20,939 bases of DNA from a candidate division TA06 bacterium. GTDB lineage: Bacteria > Ratteibacteria > UBA8468 > MWAK01. Every line of letters begins with the position of its first letter. Position 1 is the first letter of the stretch. Location: NCBI GenBank assembly GCA_022704925.1, contig JAKJFK010000008.1:1-20939 (forward strand). Direction: 5' to 3'. Position numbers and translations under genes: made by a program. Under the pieces are notes generated by a model, which searched no databases, had not been told where the DNA came from, and saw only the letters and a list, made by a program, of their open reading frames with translations. Shown here piece by piece: positions 1 through 9,237 of the stretch.

Positions 1-31
1 TGATAAATTTAATAAAGCGGTCAAGATATGG
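1..31. other. AT-rich flank before first CRISPR repeat (leader end or truncated spacer)
   Basis: These 31 bases precede the first intact repeat and are about 29 percent G+C, far below most spacers and the surrounding genome. The array reads left to right, because its degenerate end is on the right, so this is the leader side. AT-rich sequence fits the end of a leader. However, spacers here are 32-36 nt, so 31 bases could also be a cut-off spacer, and spacer 35 is similarly AT-rich. The window edge prevents a decision. Confidence 0.4.
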
Positions 32-2629
<2,598 letters not shown>

Positions 2630-2648
2630 ATTATTGCCGGACGCTGGA

Positions 2649-2678
2649 TTGACCGGGGGGCGCGGCAGGGGCTAAAAT
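2649..2678 (+). promoter_or_regulatory. Candidate sigma-70 promoter of tRNA-Thr
   Basis: A -35 box TTGACC (2649-2654, five of six) is followed, 18 bp later, by a -10 box TAAAAT (2673-2678, five of six). Transcription would start near 2685, about 35 nt before the tRNA 5' end, leaving a normal 5' leader for RNase P removal. TATGAT at 2695-2700 is an alternative -10 but has no good -35. Confidence 0.5.
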
Positions 2679-2720
2679 TGATGGTGCGATTGGGTATGAT
2701 GATCGTGCGAACGACGGCGC

Positions 2721-2792
2721 GCCACCTTAGCTCAGCGGTAGAGCAGGGCACTTGTAATGCTCAGGTCGGGGGTTCAATTCCCTCAGGTGGCT
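2721..2792 (+). tRNA. trnT: tRNA-Thr (anticodon TGT)
   Basis: A complete cloverleaf can be drawn. The acceptor stem is GCCACCT / AGGTGGC, the D arm GCTC / GAGC, and the anticodon stem GGGCA / TGCTC with loop CTTGTAA, giving anticodon TGT at 2753-2755. The T arm is GGGGG / CCCTC around TTCAATT, with a 5-nt variable loop and discriminator T. The 3' CCA is not encoded, so it must be added post-transcriptionally. It reads ACA and, by wobble, other Thr codons. It lies about 90 bp beyond the end of the CRISPR array. Confidence 0.96.
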
Positions 2793-2797
2793 CTCGA

Positions 2798-2841
2798 CCG
2801 GGCGGCTTTTGATTGGGGGAAGGCCGCCGGGATATTTTTTT
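2798..2841 (+). terminator. Rho-independent terminator after tRNA-Thr
   Basis: GGCGGCTTTT (2801-2810) pairs with GAAGGCCGCC (2819-2828), using G-T pairs in the inner part. Two more C-G pairs lie outside a single mismatch. Seven T residues follow at 2835-2841. It begins six bases after the tRNA. Confidence 0.75.
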
Positions 2842-3028
2842 GATCGCCTGACCGGGTGCGCTTCGGCAATCAGGAGAGTCGGATCCCGATCAGTTTGAAG
2901 GAGGCGAAGTCGCGGGGGTACGGGCCCTGTGCGGATTGTAAGCCGCCCCGGTAGGGCGGGGCGGCGTTGTCGGTTGGCATCAGCCGGCGGCGGGTCTTGA
3001 TGGTTCAGGGACCCGGCCGCCTTTTTTT
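2842..3028 (+). ncRNA. Gene-free structured stretch, possible small RNA
   Basis: No credible ORF covers this stretch. It contains a hairpin CCTGA (2847-2851) / TCAGG (2870-2874), a strong stem GCCGCCCC (2942-2949) / GGGGCGGC (2958-2965), and ends in a terminator at 2986-3028. Lying between two + strand terminators, it could be a separate short transcript or a tRNA read-through tail. No convincing promoter was found, and it does not match the SRP, 6S or riboswitch cores I know. The neighbouring gene is on the other strand, so it is not a leader for that gene. Confidence 0.25.
2986..3028 (+). terminator. Rho-independent terminator, + strand
   Basis: GGCGGCGGGTC (2986-2996) pairs with GACCCGGCCGCC (3010-3021) with one bulged C, followed by seven T residues at 3022-3028. 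No protein gene on the + strand lies just before it, so it terminates either read-through from the tRNA or an unannotated small transcript. Confidence 0.75.
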
Positions 3029-3069
3029 ATGACGGCTCGTCGCCGCCGGGCCGCCGGAGACGAACGGGC

Positions 3070-4680
3070 TTACTTGGCCGCCGGGGCGGCCGCCGCTTCG
3101 GCGACCTTCTTTTCGTAGGCCTCTTCTTCCCGCTGGTTATTCATCGGCCAGGTGTCGGTGCGGAAGGGAGAGGCGGGCAGGCCGGCCTTGTTGAAGAGGT
3201 TGATCGGCGGGTTCTCGCCCCAGCCGTAGCGGACGGCTACCGGCTCGGTCACCTTCGGGCTCCAGACCACCAGGGTATCCTTCTCGATCTTCGATTCGGC
3301 CCAGACGAATTTTTTGTCTTCGCCGGCGATGGCCAGGCTCTGGACCGGGCCGCCGTCGCTGGTAACCAGGCCGCCGCCGAGGTGGTCGAACTCGAGGCGG
3401 AGCTTGTCGCCCTCGCGGCGGGCGGAGCGGTAAACCGGGCCGGAGTAGGCCAGGTTCTTGCGGCCGTAGGTGTTGGCCAGGGCGGCCAGGGCCAGCCGGC
3501 GGCCCACCTCCTGCTTGTTGCGGAAGTGGACGACGCCGCCGCCGATGTCAAGGGTGACGGCCATGCCGGTGTTGGGGACGGTCTGCCAGGTGTAGAGCTG
3601 GGCCTCGCGCAGTTCGGAGAAGGAGCTCTCGACCGGCTCCTTGGGAACGTCGCGCCAGCCGGCGATCTGAACGAAGAGGAAGGGGAAGTCGCCCTGCCCC
3701 CACTGCCGGCGCCAGTCGCGGATGAGGGCGGCGAAGATCTTCCGGTAGCGGTAGCCCCAGCGGATGTTGCCTTCGCCCTGGTACCAGATGGTTCCGCGGA
3801 TGGAGTAGCCGGCCACGGGGGCGATCATGGCGTTGTAGAGGAAGCCGGGGGTGAGGTAACTGTTGGCCGGGTCGAAGGGCGGGGCCGGCTTGCGCGGGGG
3901 CGTTTCGCCCTTTTCCCTGGCCTGCTTGACCGTCTCCTCCCACTTGGCCAGGTCTTCGTTGTACTTCTTCAACTGGCCCGGGTAGGAATCGGAGATTTTG
4001 CCCCACCAGTTTTCGATGACGCCCTTGACGGTCGGGTTGGCCAAGCCGTCCCGGCTCAGCCAGGCCTCGGCCCAGGTGCCGGACCAGCAGCCGTAGATGA
4101 GGCCGACCGGCACGTCGAGTTCCCGGTGCAGGTCGCGGCCGAAGAAGTAGCCGACCCCGGAGAAGCCGGAGACGGTTTCGGGGCTGCAGACCTGCCAGGA
4201 GGCCGGCAGGTCGGTCTTGGGTTCGGCGGAGAAGTCCTGCTTGATCTGGAAGAGGCGCATCCGGGGATAATTGGCGTTGGCGATCTCGGTGTCGCTGTTG
4301 ATGGAGGAGCGTACCCGGACGCCCATGTTGGACTGGCCGGAGCAGACCCAGACCTCGCCGACAAGCACGTCCTTGATGGTGATGCTGTTTTTGGATCCGG
4401 CGACGGTGATTTCGTGCGGGCCGCCGGCGGCCATCGGGTCGAGCTTGACCTGCCAGCGGCCGTTGGGGCCGGCGGCGGCGCTCTTCTTTTTGCCTCCGAT
4501 GGTCACGGTGACGGTTTCGCCGGGGTCGGCCCAGCCCCAGATGGGCGCGGCCAGATCGCGCTGGATGACCATGTGGTCGCCAAAGACCGAGGGCAGGCGC
4601 ACCTCGGCCCGGGCCGGGACGGCCGCGAGAATGAGCAGGGTGAGCAGCGTCGAGAATAAGGCCAGTCGTCTTGAAAGCAT
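3070..4680 (-). CDS. Secreted sialate O-acetylesterase-type (SGNH/SASA family) protein
   Basis: The 536-residue product starts with a Sec signal peptide (hydrophobic residues 6-21, probable cleavage after ARA at about 25), so it acts outside the cytoplasm. The family removes acetyl esters from sialic acids or plant and microbial polysaccharides. The nucleophile motif GQSNM has Ser117, the WYQGEGN block lies at 299-305, and His385 sits in the conserved xxHxRNKQEVGRRLAL block. In typical members that block reads DIHPRNK; here it is VVHFRNK, so the usual Asp is Val. Length is normal for the family. The ATG at 4680 is chosen over one 15 codons upstream because GGAGG sits six bases before it and the signal peptide starts there. 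It appears monocistronic. The exact substrate cannot be read from the sequence. Confidence 0.85.
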   Translation of the reverse strand: MLSRRLALFSTLLTLLILAAVPARAEVRLPSVFGDHMVIQRDLAAPIWGWADPGETVTVTIGGKKKSAAAGPNGRWQVKLDPMAAGGPHEITVAGSKNSITIKDVLVGEVWVCSGQSNMGVRVRSSINSDTEIANANYPRMRLFQIKQDFSAEPKTDLPASWQVCSPETVSGFSGVGYFFGRDLHRELDVPVGLIYGCWSGTWAEAWLSRDGLANPTVKGVIENWWGKISDSYPGQLKKYNEDLAKWEETVKQAREKGETPPRKPAPPFDPANSYLTPGFLYNAMIAPVAGYSIRGTIWYQGEGNIRWGYRYRKIFAALIRDWRRQWGQGDFPFLFVQIAGWRDVPKEPVESSFSELREAQLYTWQTVPNTGMAVTLDIGGGVVHFRNKQEVGRRLALAALANTYGRKNLAYSGPVYRSARREGDKLRLEFDHLGGGLVTSDGGPVQSLAIAGEDKKFVWAESKIEKDTLVVWSPKVTEPVAVRYGWGENPPINLFNKAGLPASPFRTDTWPMNNQREEEAYEKKVAEAAAAPAAK

Positions 4681-4760
4681 GGTTGCCTCCGGTGCGAGAG
4701 TGGTTCCGGGGCCGGAAACGGCCACCGGGTTTATTTCACCTATTTTAGCATTTTCAGTAG

Positions 4761-4766
4761 ATTATA
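4761..4766 (-). promoter_or_regulatory. Candidate -10 box of the esterase gene
   Basis: The minus strand carries a perfect TATAAT here, about 80 bases upstream of the esterase start codon. The sequence 17 bp further upstream (CTTTCG) is a poor -35, so this would need an activator or another sigma contact. It would give a 5' untranslated leader of about 75 nt. Confidence 0.35.
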
Positions 4767-4813
4767 ACACCGGGGCTGCGGGGCGAAAGGCTCGGCCTCT
4801 CCGTATTTTTTAG

Positions 4814-4980
4814 ACGGGCGTCCAACAAGCCCGTCATACCCGCATGCTTCAGGCGGGTATCCAAGAAGCCTGTCGTGCCCGTTTGTTGTAGACGGGCATC
4901 CAATCCTTAAGAGGTTTTGAACGAAAAACAACGGATAAAGACAACTACTGGATCCCCTTCTACTACATAAGGGGATGACC
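4814..4980. repeat. Dispersed palindromic repeat cluster, copy A
   Basis: The gene-free stretch 4681-5096 is largely this element. It holds successive short hairpins, each with a 9-nt loop: ACGGGC/GCCCGT (4814-4834), ATACCCGC/GCGGGTAT (4836-4860), TGCCCGT/ACGGGCA (4876-4898) and ATCCCCTT/AAGGGGAT (4952-4976). The last two are joined by a linker containing ATCCAATCCTTAAGAGG and GGATAAAGACAACTACTGG. From 4869 on it aligns with copy B (9049-9158) at roughly 80 percent identity by eye. The stem sequences differ but stay paired, as in REP-like intergenic palindromes. It encodes nothing visible. Confidence 0.85.
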
Positions 4981-5013
4981 CCTGAAGTAGAACGCTTCAC
5001 GTACACTTCAGGG
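4980..5013. other. Inverted repeat, terminator-like hairpin
   Basis: CCCTGAAGT (4980-4988) pairs perfectly with ACTTCAGGG (5005-5013) around a 16-nt loop. On the + strand it is followed by TTTTGGATTGGTTTTT, which resembles an interrupted U-tract, but no + strand gene precedes it. On the minus strand no T-run follows. It abuts repeat copy A and may belong to that element. Confidence 0.4.
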
Positions 5014-5047
5014 TTTTGGATTGGTTTTTCAGACGAATCGCGCCGAA

Positions 5048-5064
5048 GCGCGTAATATACGCGC
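5048..5064. other. Perfect palindrome downstream of the UroD-like gene
   Basis: GCGCGTA (5048-5054) and TACGCGC (5058-5064) form a 7-bp perfect stem with a 3-nt loop, 33 bases past the stop codon of the minus-strand gene. It has no U-tract. It may be a transcript-end hairpin or a factor-dependent terminator, but its function is unknown. Confidence 0.4.
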
Positions 5065-5096
5065 GGGCGGGGATGAGGCGGAAACAGGGAGCGGCC

Positions 5097-6365
5097 TCAG
5101 GCGAAGGCGGCGGTGACCTCGGCGGCGACCCGCGCCCAGTCGGCCAGGCGGCGGGGATCGCCGCGGGTGGTGCTGATGTCCTTGAGGATGATTTCGACGG
5201 CGCAGCCGCGGGCCGCCTCCAAGGCCTGGCGCAGTTCGGCCCGGACCCGTTCCGGGTTCCAGTCGTCGCCGGCCAGGCTGGCCGGGTTGGGCTTGAGGGA
5301 GAAGACATAGCGGCCGCCGATGGCGGCGGCCCCTTCGGCCAGCCGGGCACGCGGGCTCATCGAGATCTTGCGCAGGCGCGGGATGCGCTTGAGGATGCCG
5401 ATCTTGTGGTGGAGCGGTTCGCAGCAGCCGTAGTAGTTGAGGCCGAAGCGTGCCAGCCAGGGGAGTTCGTGTTCGAGGGCGAACTCTTCGTGCATCCGGG
5501 GCGAGACCTCGGAGAAGATCTGGGCGGTGGCGCCGCCCCAGAGGTCTATGGTCCGGACCTGGGCAGGGTCGAAGCCGGGCGCGGGCAGCTGGTCGGTGTA
5601 GCCGAGGCCGCCGGAGCCGACCCGGTCGTTGGCGTTGTTCAGGGCCAGCAGGTTCTGGCTTTCGAGCTGGTCGAGGCCGGCCAGGTAGGCGTTTACCAGC
5701 CGGTCCATGGCCTGGTGGATCAGCGCCGGGCGCAGGACCAGGTCGGCCAGGGCGGCCTCGACGCCCCACCACCGGACCAGGAGGTCCCAGGGAGCGAACC
5801 AGCCGCCGGCCCGGCCGCGCTTCTCGACCGGCAGGATGCCGTCGAAGAGGTCCCGCATCTGCTGGAAACGGAGTTCGGTGGTTTCGCGGTCGAGGGTTAT
5901 CACGGGCGGCTTGATCTTCTCGAGGTCGGCCTCGTCCTGGAGCTGGGCTTCGTAAAGGTGGGAGCTGATGTGGGCGGCCGGACCCTGGGGGATGGTCCGC
6001 TCCTTGACGGCGAGGCCGAAGCCGCTGTCGCGGATGACCAGCGGGCAGTAGAGGCGGTTTTCGACCACCATTTCGCCCGGGAAGTTCCGCCACTGGTAGA
6101 GGAGGCGGCGGAAGTTGAGCTCGAGGTTCCGGCAGAAGGGGTGCTCGGCCTGGAGGGCCAGTTCCGGGATATCGTATTCGCCCCAGGGAATTTCGAAGAT
6201 GAGGACCGGCGGCCGGGCTGGCTGGAGGGCGTTGACGCGGCGCCAGCGTTCGGCGTTTTCCGATTGGACGGGCAGGTCGGCGATGGCGGCCTGCGCTTCG
6301 GCCAGCCGGCGCAGGATTTCGCGGTCGCGGCTGGAGATTTTTTCATCGTTCCGGGTTTCGGCCAT
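5097..6365 (-). CDS. UroD-superfamily protein (uroporphyrinogen decarboxylase / corrinoid methyltransferase-like)
   Basis: The 422-residue product looks soluble, with no signal peptide. Its overall pattern (PPVLIFEIPWGEYD near 52-65, and YYGCCEPLHH at 311-320 followed by KIGILKRIPRLRKIS) resembles the divergent UroD-like proteins found in uncultured bacteria. In cobamide-dependent methyltransferases of this fold (MtaA/MtbA), Cys and His residues bind zinc. Cys314, Cys315, His319 and His320 could form such a site, which is an inference. It is not a true HemE. The start is supported by AGGAG six bases before the ATG. It lies 39 bp downstream of the amidohydrolase gene on the same strand and is probably co-transcribed with it. 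The substrate is unknown. Confidence 0.55.
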   Translation of the reverse strand: MAETRNDEKISSRDREILRRLAEAQAAIADLPVQSENAERWRRVNALQPARPPVLIFEIPWGEYDIPELALQAEHPFCRNLELNFRRLLYQWRNFPGEMVVENRLYCPLVIRDSGFGLAVKERTIPQGPAAHISSHLYEAQLQDEADLEKIKPPVITLDRETTELRFQQMRDLFDGILPVEKRGRAGGWFAPWDLLVRWWGVEAALADLVLRPALIHQAMDRLVNAYLAGLDQLESQNLLALNNANDRVGSGGLGYTDQLPAPGFDPAQVRTIDLWGGATAQIFSEVSPRMHEEFALEHELPWLARFGLNYYGCCEPLHHKIGILKRIPRLRKISMSPRARLAEGAAAIGGRYVFSLKPNPASLAGDDWNPERVRAELRQALEAARGCAVEIILKDISTTRGDPRRLADWARVAAEVTAAFA

Positions 6366-6404
6366 GGTTATCTCCTGGCGGGCGGAGCGCCCGGGCGGCG
6401 GTTC

Positions 6405-7658
6405 TTATTTTTTCAGGGCGTAGAGTTCGAGGCCGTTCTCCCGGAAGAGCTTGCGGGCCGCGTCGCGAGCCAGCCCCTCGCTCCAGTAGTCCTGGGTGAC
6501 CTTGTCGGTCAGGACCTCGGCCACGCAGTCGCGGGCCATCTCCAGGTGGCCCCAGATCAGCTCGGGGAAGTGGACGTCGGAGCCGAAGCCGATCAGGCGG
6601 TGGATGGGCACCAGGTCGAGCCATTCGGAGAGGACCTGGCGGCTGGCGGCCGGGCTGACCAGGTAGATCCAGGCCAGGTTGAGCCAGGCGTTCGGGTAGT
6701 GCTTGCCGAGCATGCCCAGCATGCGGGCGTATGGGTAGCCGGCGTGAAAGAGGTCGAAGCGGACGGCGCGGAAGCGGTTGAGGAGCGGGAGCAGCAGCAG
6801 GGGATCCGATTCCGGGATGGCGCCCCAGGTGGTCTGGACGCCGGTGTGGATCTGGAAGACCAGGCTGAGTTCGGCGCAGAGTTCGGCCAGGTAGAAGATG
6901 AAGTGGTCCTGGAGCTCCCTGGCTTCGGCTGGGTCGAGCGGACCGGGGCCGAGGGATTTCTCGAAGAGGCGGGTGGCCCGCGTTTCGGTTACCGGCCGGC
7001 TGTCCAGGGTGCGGAAGTAGGCGTGGGCCAGCTTGAGCCCGACCGCGCCGTCGGACCGGGCCGCGCTGGCCAGGTCGGCCAGGCCGGCCCGGGCGGCCTT
7101 GAGGCTGTCGATCGGTCGGTCGAGGCGTTTTTCGAGGGCGGTCCGTCCTTCGGCCGAGTCGAGGCGCAGGGCGTTCTCCATGCGCAGGACGCCGGCGAAG
7201 TAGCGCCGGTCCCACGCCTCCCCCCAGCCGACGTTGCGCACCTGGATTTCGAGGTTGCAGACGCTCCGGGTGACGTAGTCGTACCAATTCGGGTCGCTGG
7301 TCTTCCGGCGGATGTCGGTATCGAGGCGCCGCCAGTTGGCGTCGTCCAGTTCCGGGTCGGTGAAGTCGAAGAGTTTCCGGTAGACCAGCAGCTGGTGGCG
7401 CCAGTAGGCGGTGTTGCCGGCCGATTCGAGGGCGGTTTTCAGCCGCCGCCAGCATTCGCCGGGGTCCTCGATGGCATCCATCTCCCAGGGGCCGATGAGG
7501 CCGGCGGCGTCGCGCTGGAAGTAGTGCTGGAGATTGAAGAGGTTGATTTCGCGCGCGTAGTAAACGTCCGGGGCGTAGGTGTGGGAGTGGCCGTCAACGG
7601 TCCGCAGGGAGTAGAGCTGGGTGAGCAGTTCCCGCTTGAGCGCTTCTCTCTTTTCCAT
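6405..7658 (-). CDS. Amidohydrolase-superfamily metal-dependent hydrolase/isomerase-like protein
   Basis: The 417-residue cytoplasmic protein has the marks of the amidohydrolase TIM barrel. These are DGHSH (His24, His26) after strand 1, Lys209 in GLKLAHAYFR as a possible bridging or charge-relay residue, His271 in FQIHTG, His305 in FDLFHAGYP, and Asp361 in GFGSDVHFPE after the last strand. The layout is closest to the amidohydrolase-2 and glucuronate-isomerase-like (UxaC-type) branch. The Shine-Dalgarno is weak (GGAAAT about 13 bases upstream). It sits 34 bp after the secreted protease gene and 39 bp before the UroD-like gene, consistent with one transcript. Whether it hydrolyses, decarboxylates or isomerises cannot be read from the sequence. 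Confidence 0.65.
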   Translation of the reverse strand: MEKREALKRELLTQLYSLRTVDGHSHTYAPDVYYAREINLFNLQHYFQRDAAGLIGPWEMDAIEDPGECWRRLKTALESAGNTAYWRHQLLVYRKLFDFTDPELDDANWRRLDTDIRRKTSDPNWYDYVTRSVCNLEIQVRNVGWGEAWDRRYFAGVLRMENALRLDSAEGRTALEKRLDRPIDSLKAARAGLADLASAARSDGAVGLKLAHAYFRTLDSRPVTETRATRLFEKSLGPGPLDPAEARELQDHFIFYLAELCAELSLVFQIHTGVQTTWGAIPESDPLLLLPLLNRFRAVRFDLFHAGYPYARMLGMLGKHYPNAWLNLAWIYLVSPAASRQVLSEWLDLVPIHRLIGFGSDVHFPELIWGHLEMARDCVAEVLTDKVTQDYWSEGLARDAARKLFRENGLELYALKK

Positions 7659-7692
7659 CGGGTTGTCGGATTTCCGGTTTGGGCGGCCGCTT

Positions 7693-8838
7693 TCAGGGTC
7701 GGGAGGAACGCTGTTCGCCGGCCCGGACGGCCTCCAGGCGGAAACGGGCCGGGATGAACTTGACCGGGACGGCGAAGTTGAGGTTCTGGGTGCCCTGGAA
7801 GGTGCCGGTGATGATGCCGATCACCCGCCCCTGCTGGTTGATGAGCGGTCCGCCGCTGCTGCCCTGGGAGACGGGCGCCGTGGTCTGGATATACTGCTCC
7901 TGGTTGCGGATGCCGCTGACCAGGCCGTTGGAAAAGGTGAGGGGGAAGCCGATCGGGTTGCCGATGGTATAGACCTCCTCGCCGATTTCGGGGTTGGCGG
8001 CCGATTCGAGGGGCAGGAAGTAGTTCGAGTTTTCAATGGTGGTCAGGACGGCGATATCGATGCCGCTGGAGTCGAGGTAGATATCGCGCACCGAGAATTG
8101 CCGGTTGCCGCCCAGGACGGTGATGCGCCCGGGCTCGGCCCCGTACACGACGTGAAGGTTGGTGACGACCAGGTTGGGGCTGATGAAGAAGCCGGTGCCC
8201 AGGATGGGCGGGAAGCCGCTCCTCTGGACGGTGAGGTAGACCACCGCGTCCTTGGCGTTGGCGTAAATCTCCCGGGGCTTCCGGTCCGGCGCGGCCGCCG
8301 CGGCCGGACGCCGGGTTTCGAGGGCCCGGAGCTGCTCCCGGGCCGCCTCCTCGGCGCGCGCCTCCTCCTGGAGACGCTGCCGGCCGGCGGCCGTTTCGGC
8401 CTGCCGGCGCCGGGCCTGGGCCCGGGCATACTCGGCGGCCTCCTGGGAGCGCCGGCCCTCCTCCTCGCGCCGCTTCTCGTTTTCGATCTCGGCCTGGATG
8501 GAATCGATCAGGTCGGCGGCGGCCTTCTTCAGGGTCGGCTCGGCGGCCAGCACCTTGACCGAGGTCAGGACCTGGCGGGCCTGGTCGTAACGGCCGGTCT
8601 TCAGGTAGCAGAGGCCGAGTTGGTACTGGGCCTGGTGGAAGTTGGGCCGGCGGCGGCCGGCCTCCTCGAGGTAGGGGATGGCCTCGGCGTAGCGGCCGTC
8701 TCCGGCCAGGGCCGAGCCGGAGGCGAAGAGTTCGTCGGCGGTCTTCTCGACCGGGAATGAAGATATTTGCTGGGCCGGCAGTTCAGCCGGCACGAGCAGG
8801 CAGAAAAGGAGCAGGCAGAGGATGAGCGGGCTTCTCAT
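7693..8838 (-). CDS. Secreted TPR/coiled-coil trypsin-like serine protease (S1C, HtrA-type, no PDZ)
   Basis: The 381-residue product begins with a signal peptide (hydrophobic 4-17, likely cleavage near AQQ, 22-24). Residues 31-115 contain two TPR-like helical pairs (LFASGSALAGDGRYAEAIPYLEEA and the following YQLGLCYLKTGRYDQA). Residues 115-178 are a highly charged Arg/Glu/Ala-rich coiled coil. Residues 190-365 are a trypsin-like domain with His229 (TNLHVV), Asp261 (GIDIAVL) and Ser328 (GSSGGP), so the triad is intact. Unlike DegP/DegS it has no PDZ domain. The N-terminal repeats may provide binding or oligomerisation instead. It is the first gene of a probable three-gene run. No clear Shine-Dalgarno precedes the ATG, but the signal peptide fixes the start. 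Confidence 0.85.
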   Translation of the reverse strand: MRSPLILCLLLFCLLVPAELPAQQISSFPVEKTADELFASGSALAGDGRYAEAIPYLEEAGRRRPNFHQAQYQLGLCYLKTGRYDQARQVLTSVKVLAAEPTLKKAAADLIDSIQAEIENEKRREEEGRRSQEAAEYARAQARRRQAETAAGRQRLQEEARAEEAAREQLRALETRRPAAAAAPDRKPREIYANAKDAVVYLTVQRSGFPPILGTGFFISPNLVVTNLHVVYGAEPGRITVLGGNRQFSVRDIYLDSSGIDIAVLTTIENSNYFLPLESAANPEIGEEVYTIGNPIGFPLTFSNGLVSGIRNQEQYIQTTAPVSQGSSGGPLINQQGRVIGIITGTFQGTQNLNFAVPVKFIPARFRLEAVRAGEQRSSRP

Positions 8839-8905
8839 GGGCGTTCGGCGGCCGGCTTTGAACGGGAAGGGCCGGGTGTTCTCCTTATTTTATTCCCCCG
8901 GGTAT

Positions 8906-8934
8906 ATCTTATCACCGGCGTCCGGCTTCGTAAA
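8906..8934 (-). promoter_or_regulatory. Candidate promoter of the protease-amidohydrolase-UroD-like run
   Basis: On the minus strand TTTACG (8929-8934) and TAAGAT (8906-8911) are 17 bp apart, each matching four of six consensus bases. This is the best-spaced pair upstream of 8838. It would leave a leader of about 60 nt. Confidence 0.3.
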
Positions 8935-9030
8935 GCAGGCGGAAGGGAGGGGAGAACATGCTTTTGTGAATCTCCGCCTACGACTTGCGGGGACAGGCAT
9001 GAGGGGATGACGAACGAAAGATGAGACTTT

Positions 9031-9158
9031 AGGCGGGATACATAAAAGTCTGTCATACCCGTATGCCGTAGACGGGTATCCAATCCTTAAAAGGTTTTGA
9101 ATCAAAAAAATTGATAAAGACAACTGCTGGATTCCCGCCAACTATCCGCGGGAATGAC
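9031..9158. repeat. Dispersed palindromic repeat cluster, copy B
   Basis: The gene-free stretch 8839-9237 contains this second copy. Hairpins ATACCCGT/ACGGGTAT (9055-9079) and ATTCCCGC/GCGGGAAT (9131-9155) both have 9-nt loops. They are joined by the same linker as in copy A (ATCCAATCCTTAAAAGG, then GATAAAGACAACTGCTGG). A partial preceding module, AGGCGGGATAC...GTCTGTCAT, occupies 9031-9055. The end GCGGGAATGACG resembles intergenic palindromes seen in many bacterial genomes. The rest of 8839-9030 shows only the candidate promoter and a weak partial match, GGGGATGACGAAC (9003-9015). Confidence 0.85.
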
Positions 9159-9174
9159 GAGTAGAGGGGGCGCC

Positions 9175-9208
9175 AAAAAAGGGGCGCGGCCGTCAAGGGC
9201 CGCGCCCC
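9175..9208 (-). terminator. Rho-independent terminator of the PEGA-domain gene
   Basis: On the minus strand an 11-bp perfect GC-rich stem (GGGGCGCGGCC, 9198-9208, with GGCCGCGCCCC, 9181-9191) closes a 6-nt loop and is followed by six T residues (9175-9180). It starts 29 bases past the stop codon at 9238. Confidence 0.92.
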
Positions 9209-9237
9209 GGGTCAAACCGATCCCGCCCGCCGGCGGG

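Noticed and set aside
3382-4659. A 425-codon + strand open frame opposite the esterase gene.
   Set aside because: It is an antisense shadow with Gly/Ala/Val/Asp-rich composition and no domain, while the opposite strand has a signal peptide and the SGNH motifs.
5016-7757. A 913-codon + strand open frame opposite the UroD-like and amidohydrolase genes.
   Set aside because: It is the antisense frame of GC-rich genes. The minus-strand frames carry recognisable catalytic motifs and Shine-Dalgarno sites. The + frame is low in complexity, rich in Gly/Ala/Val/Glu, with no known motif.
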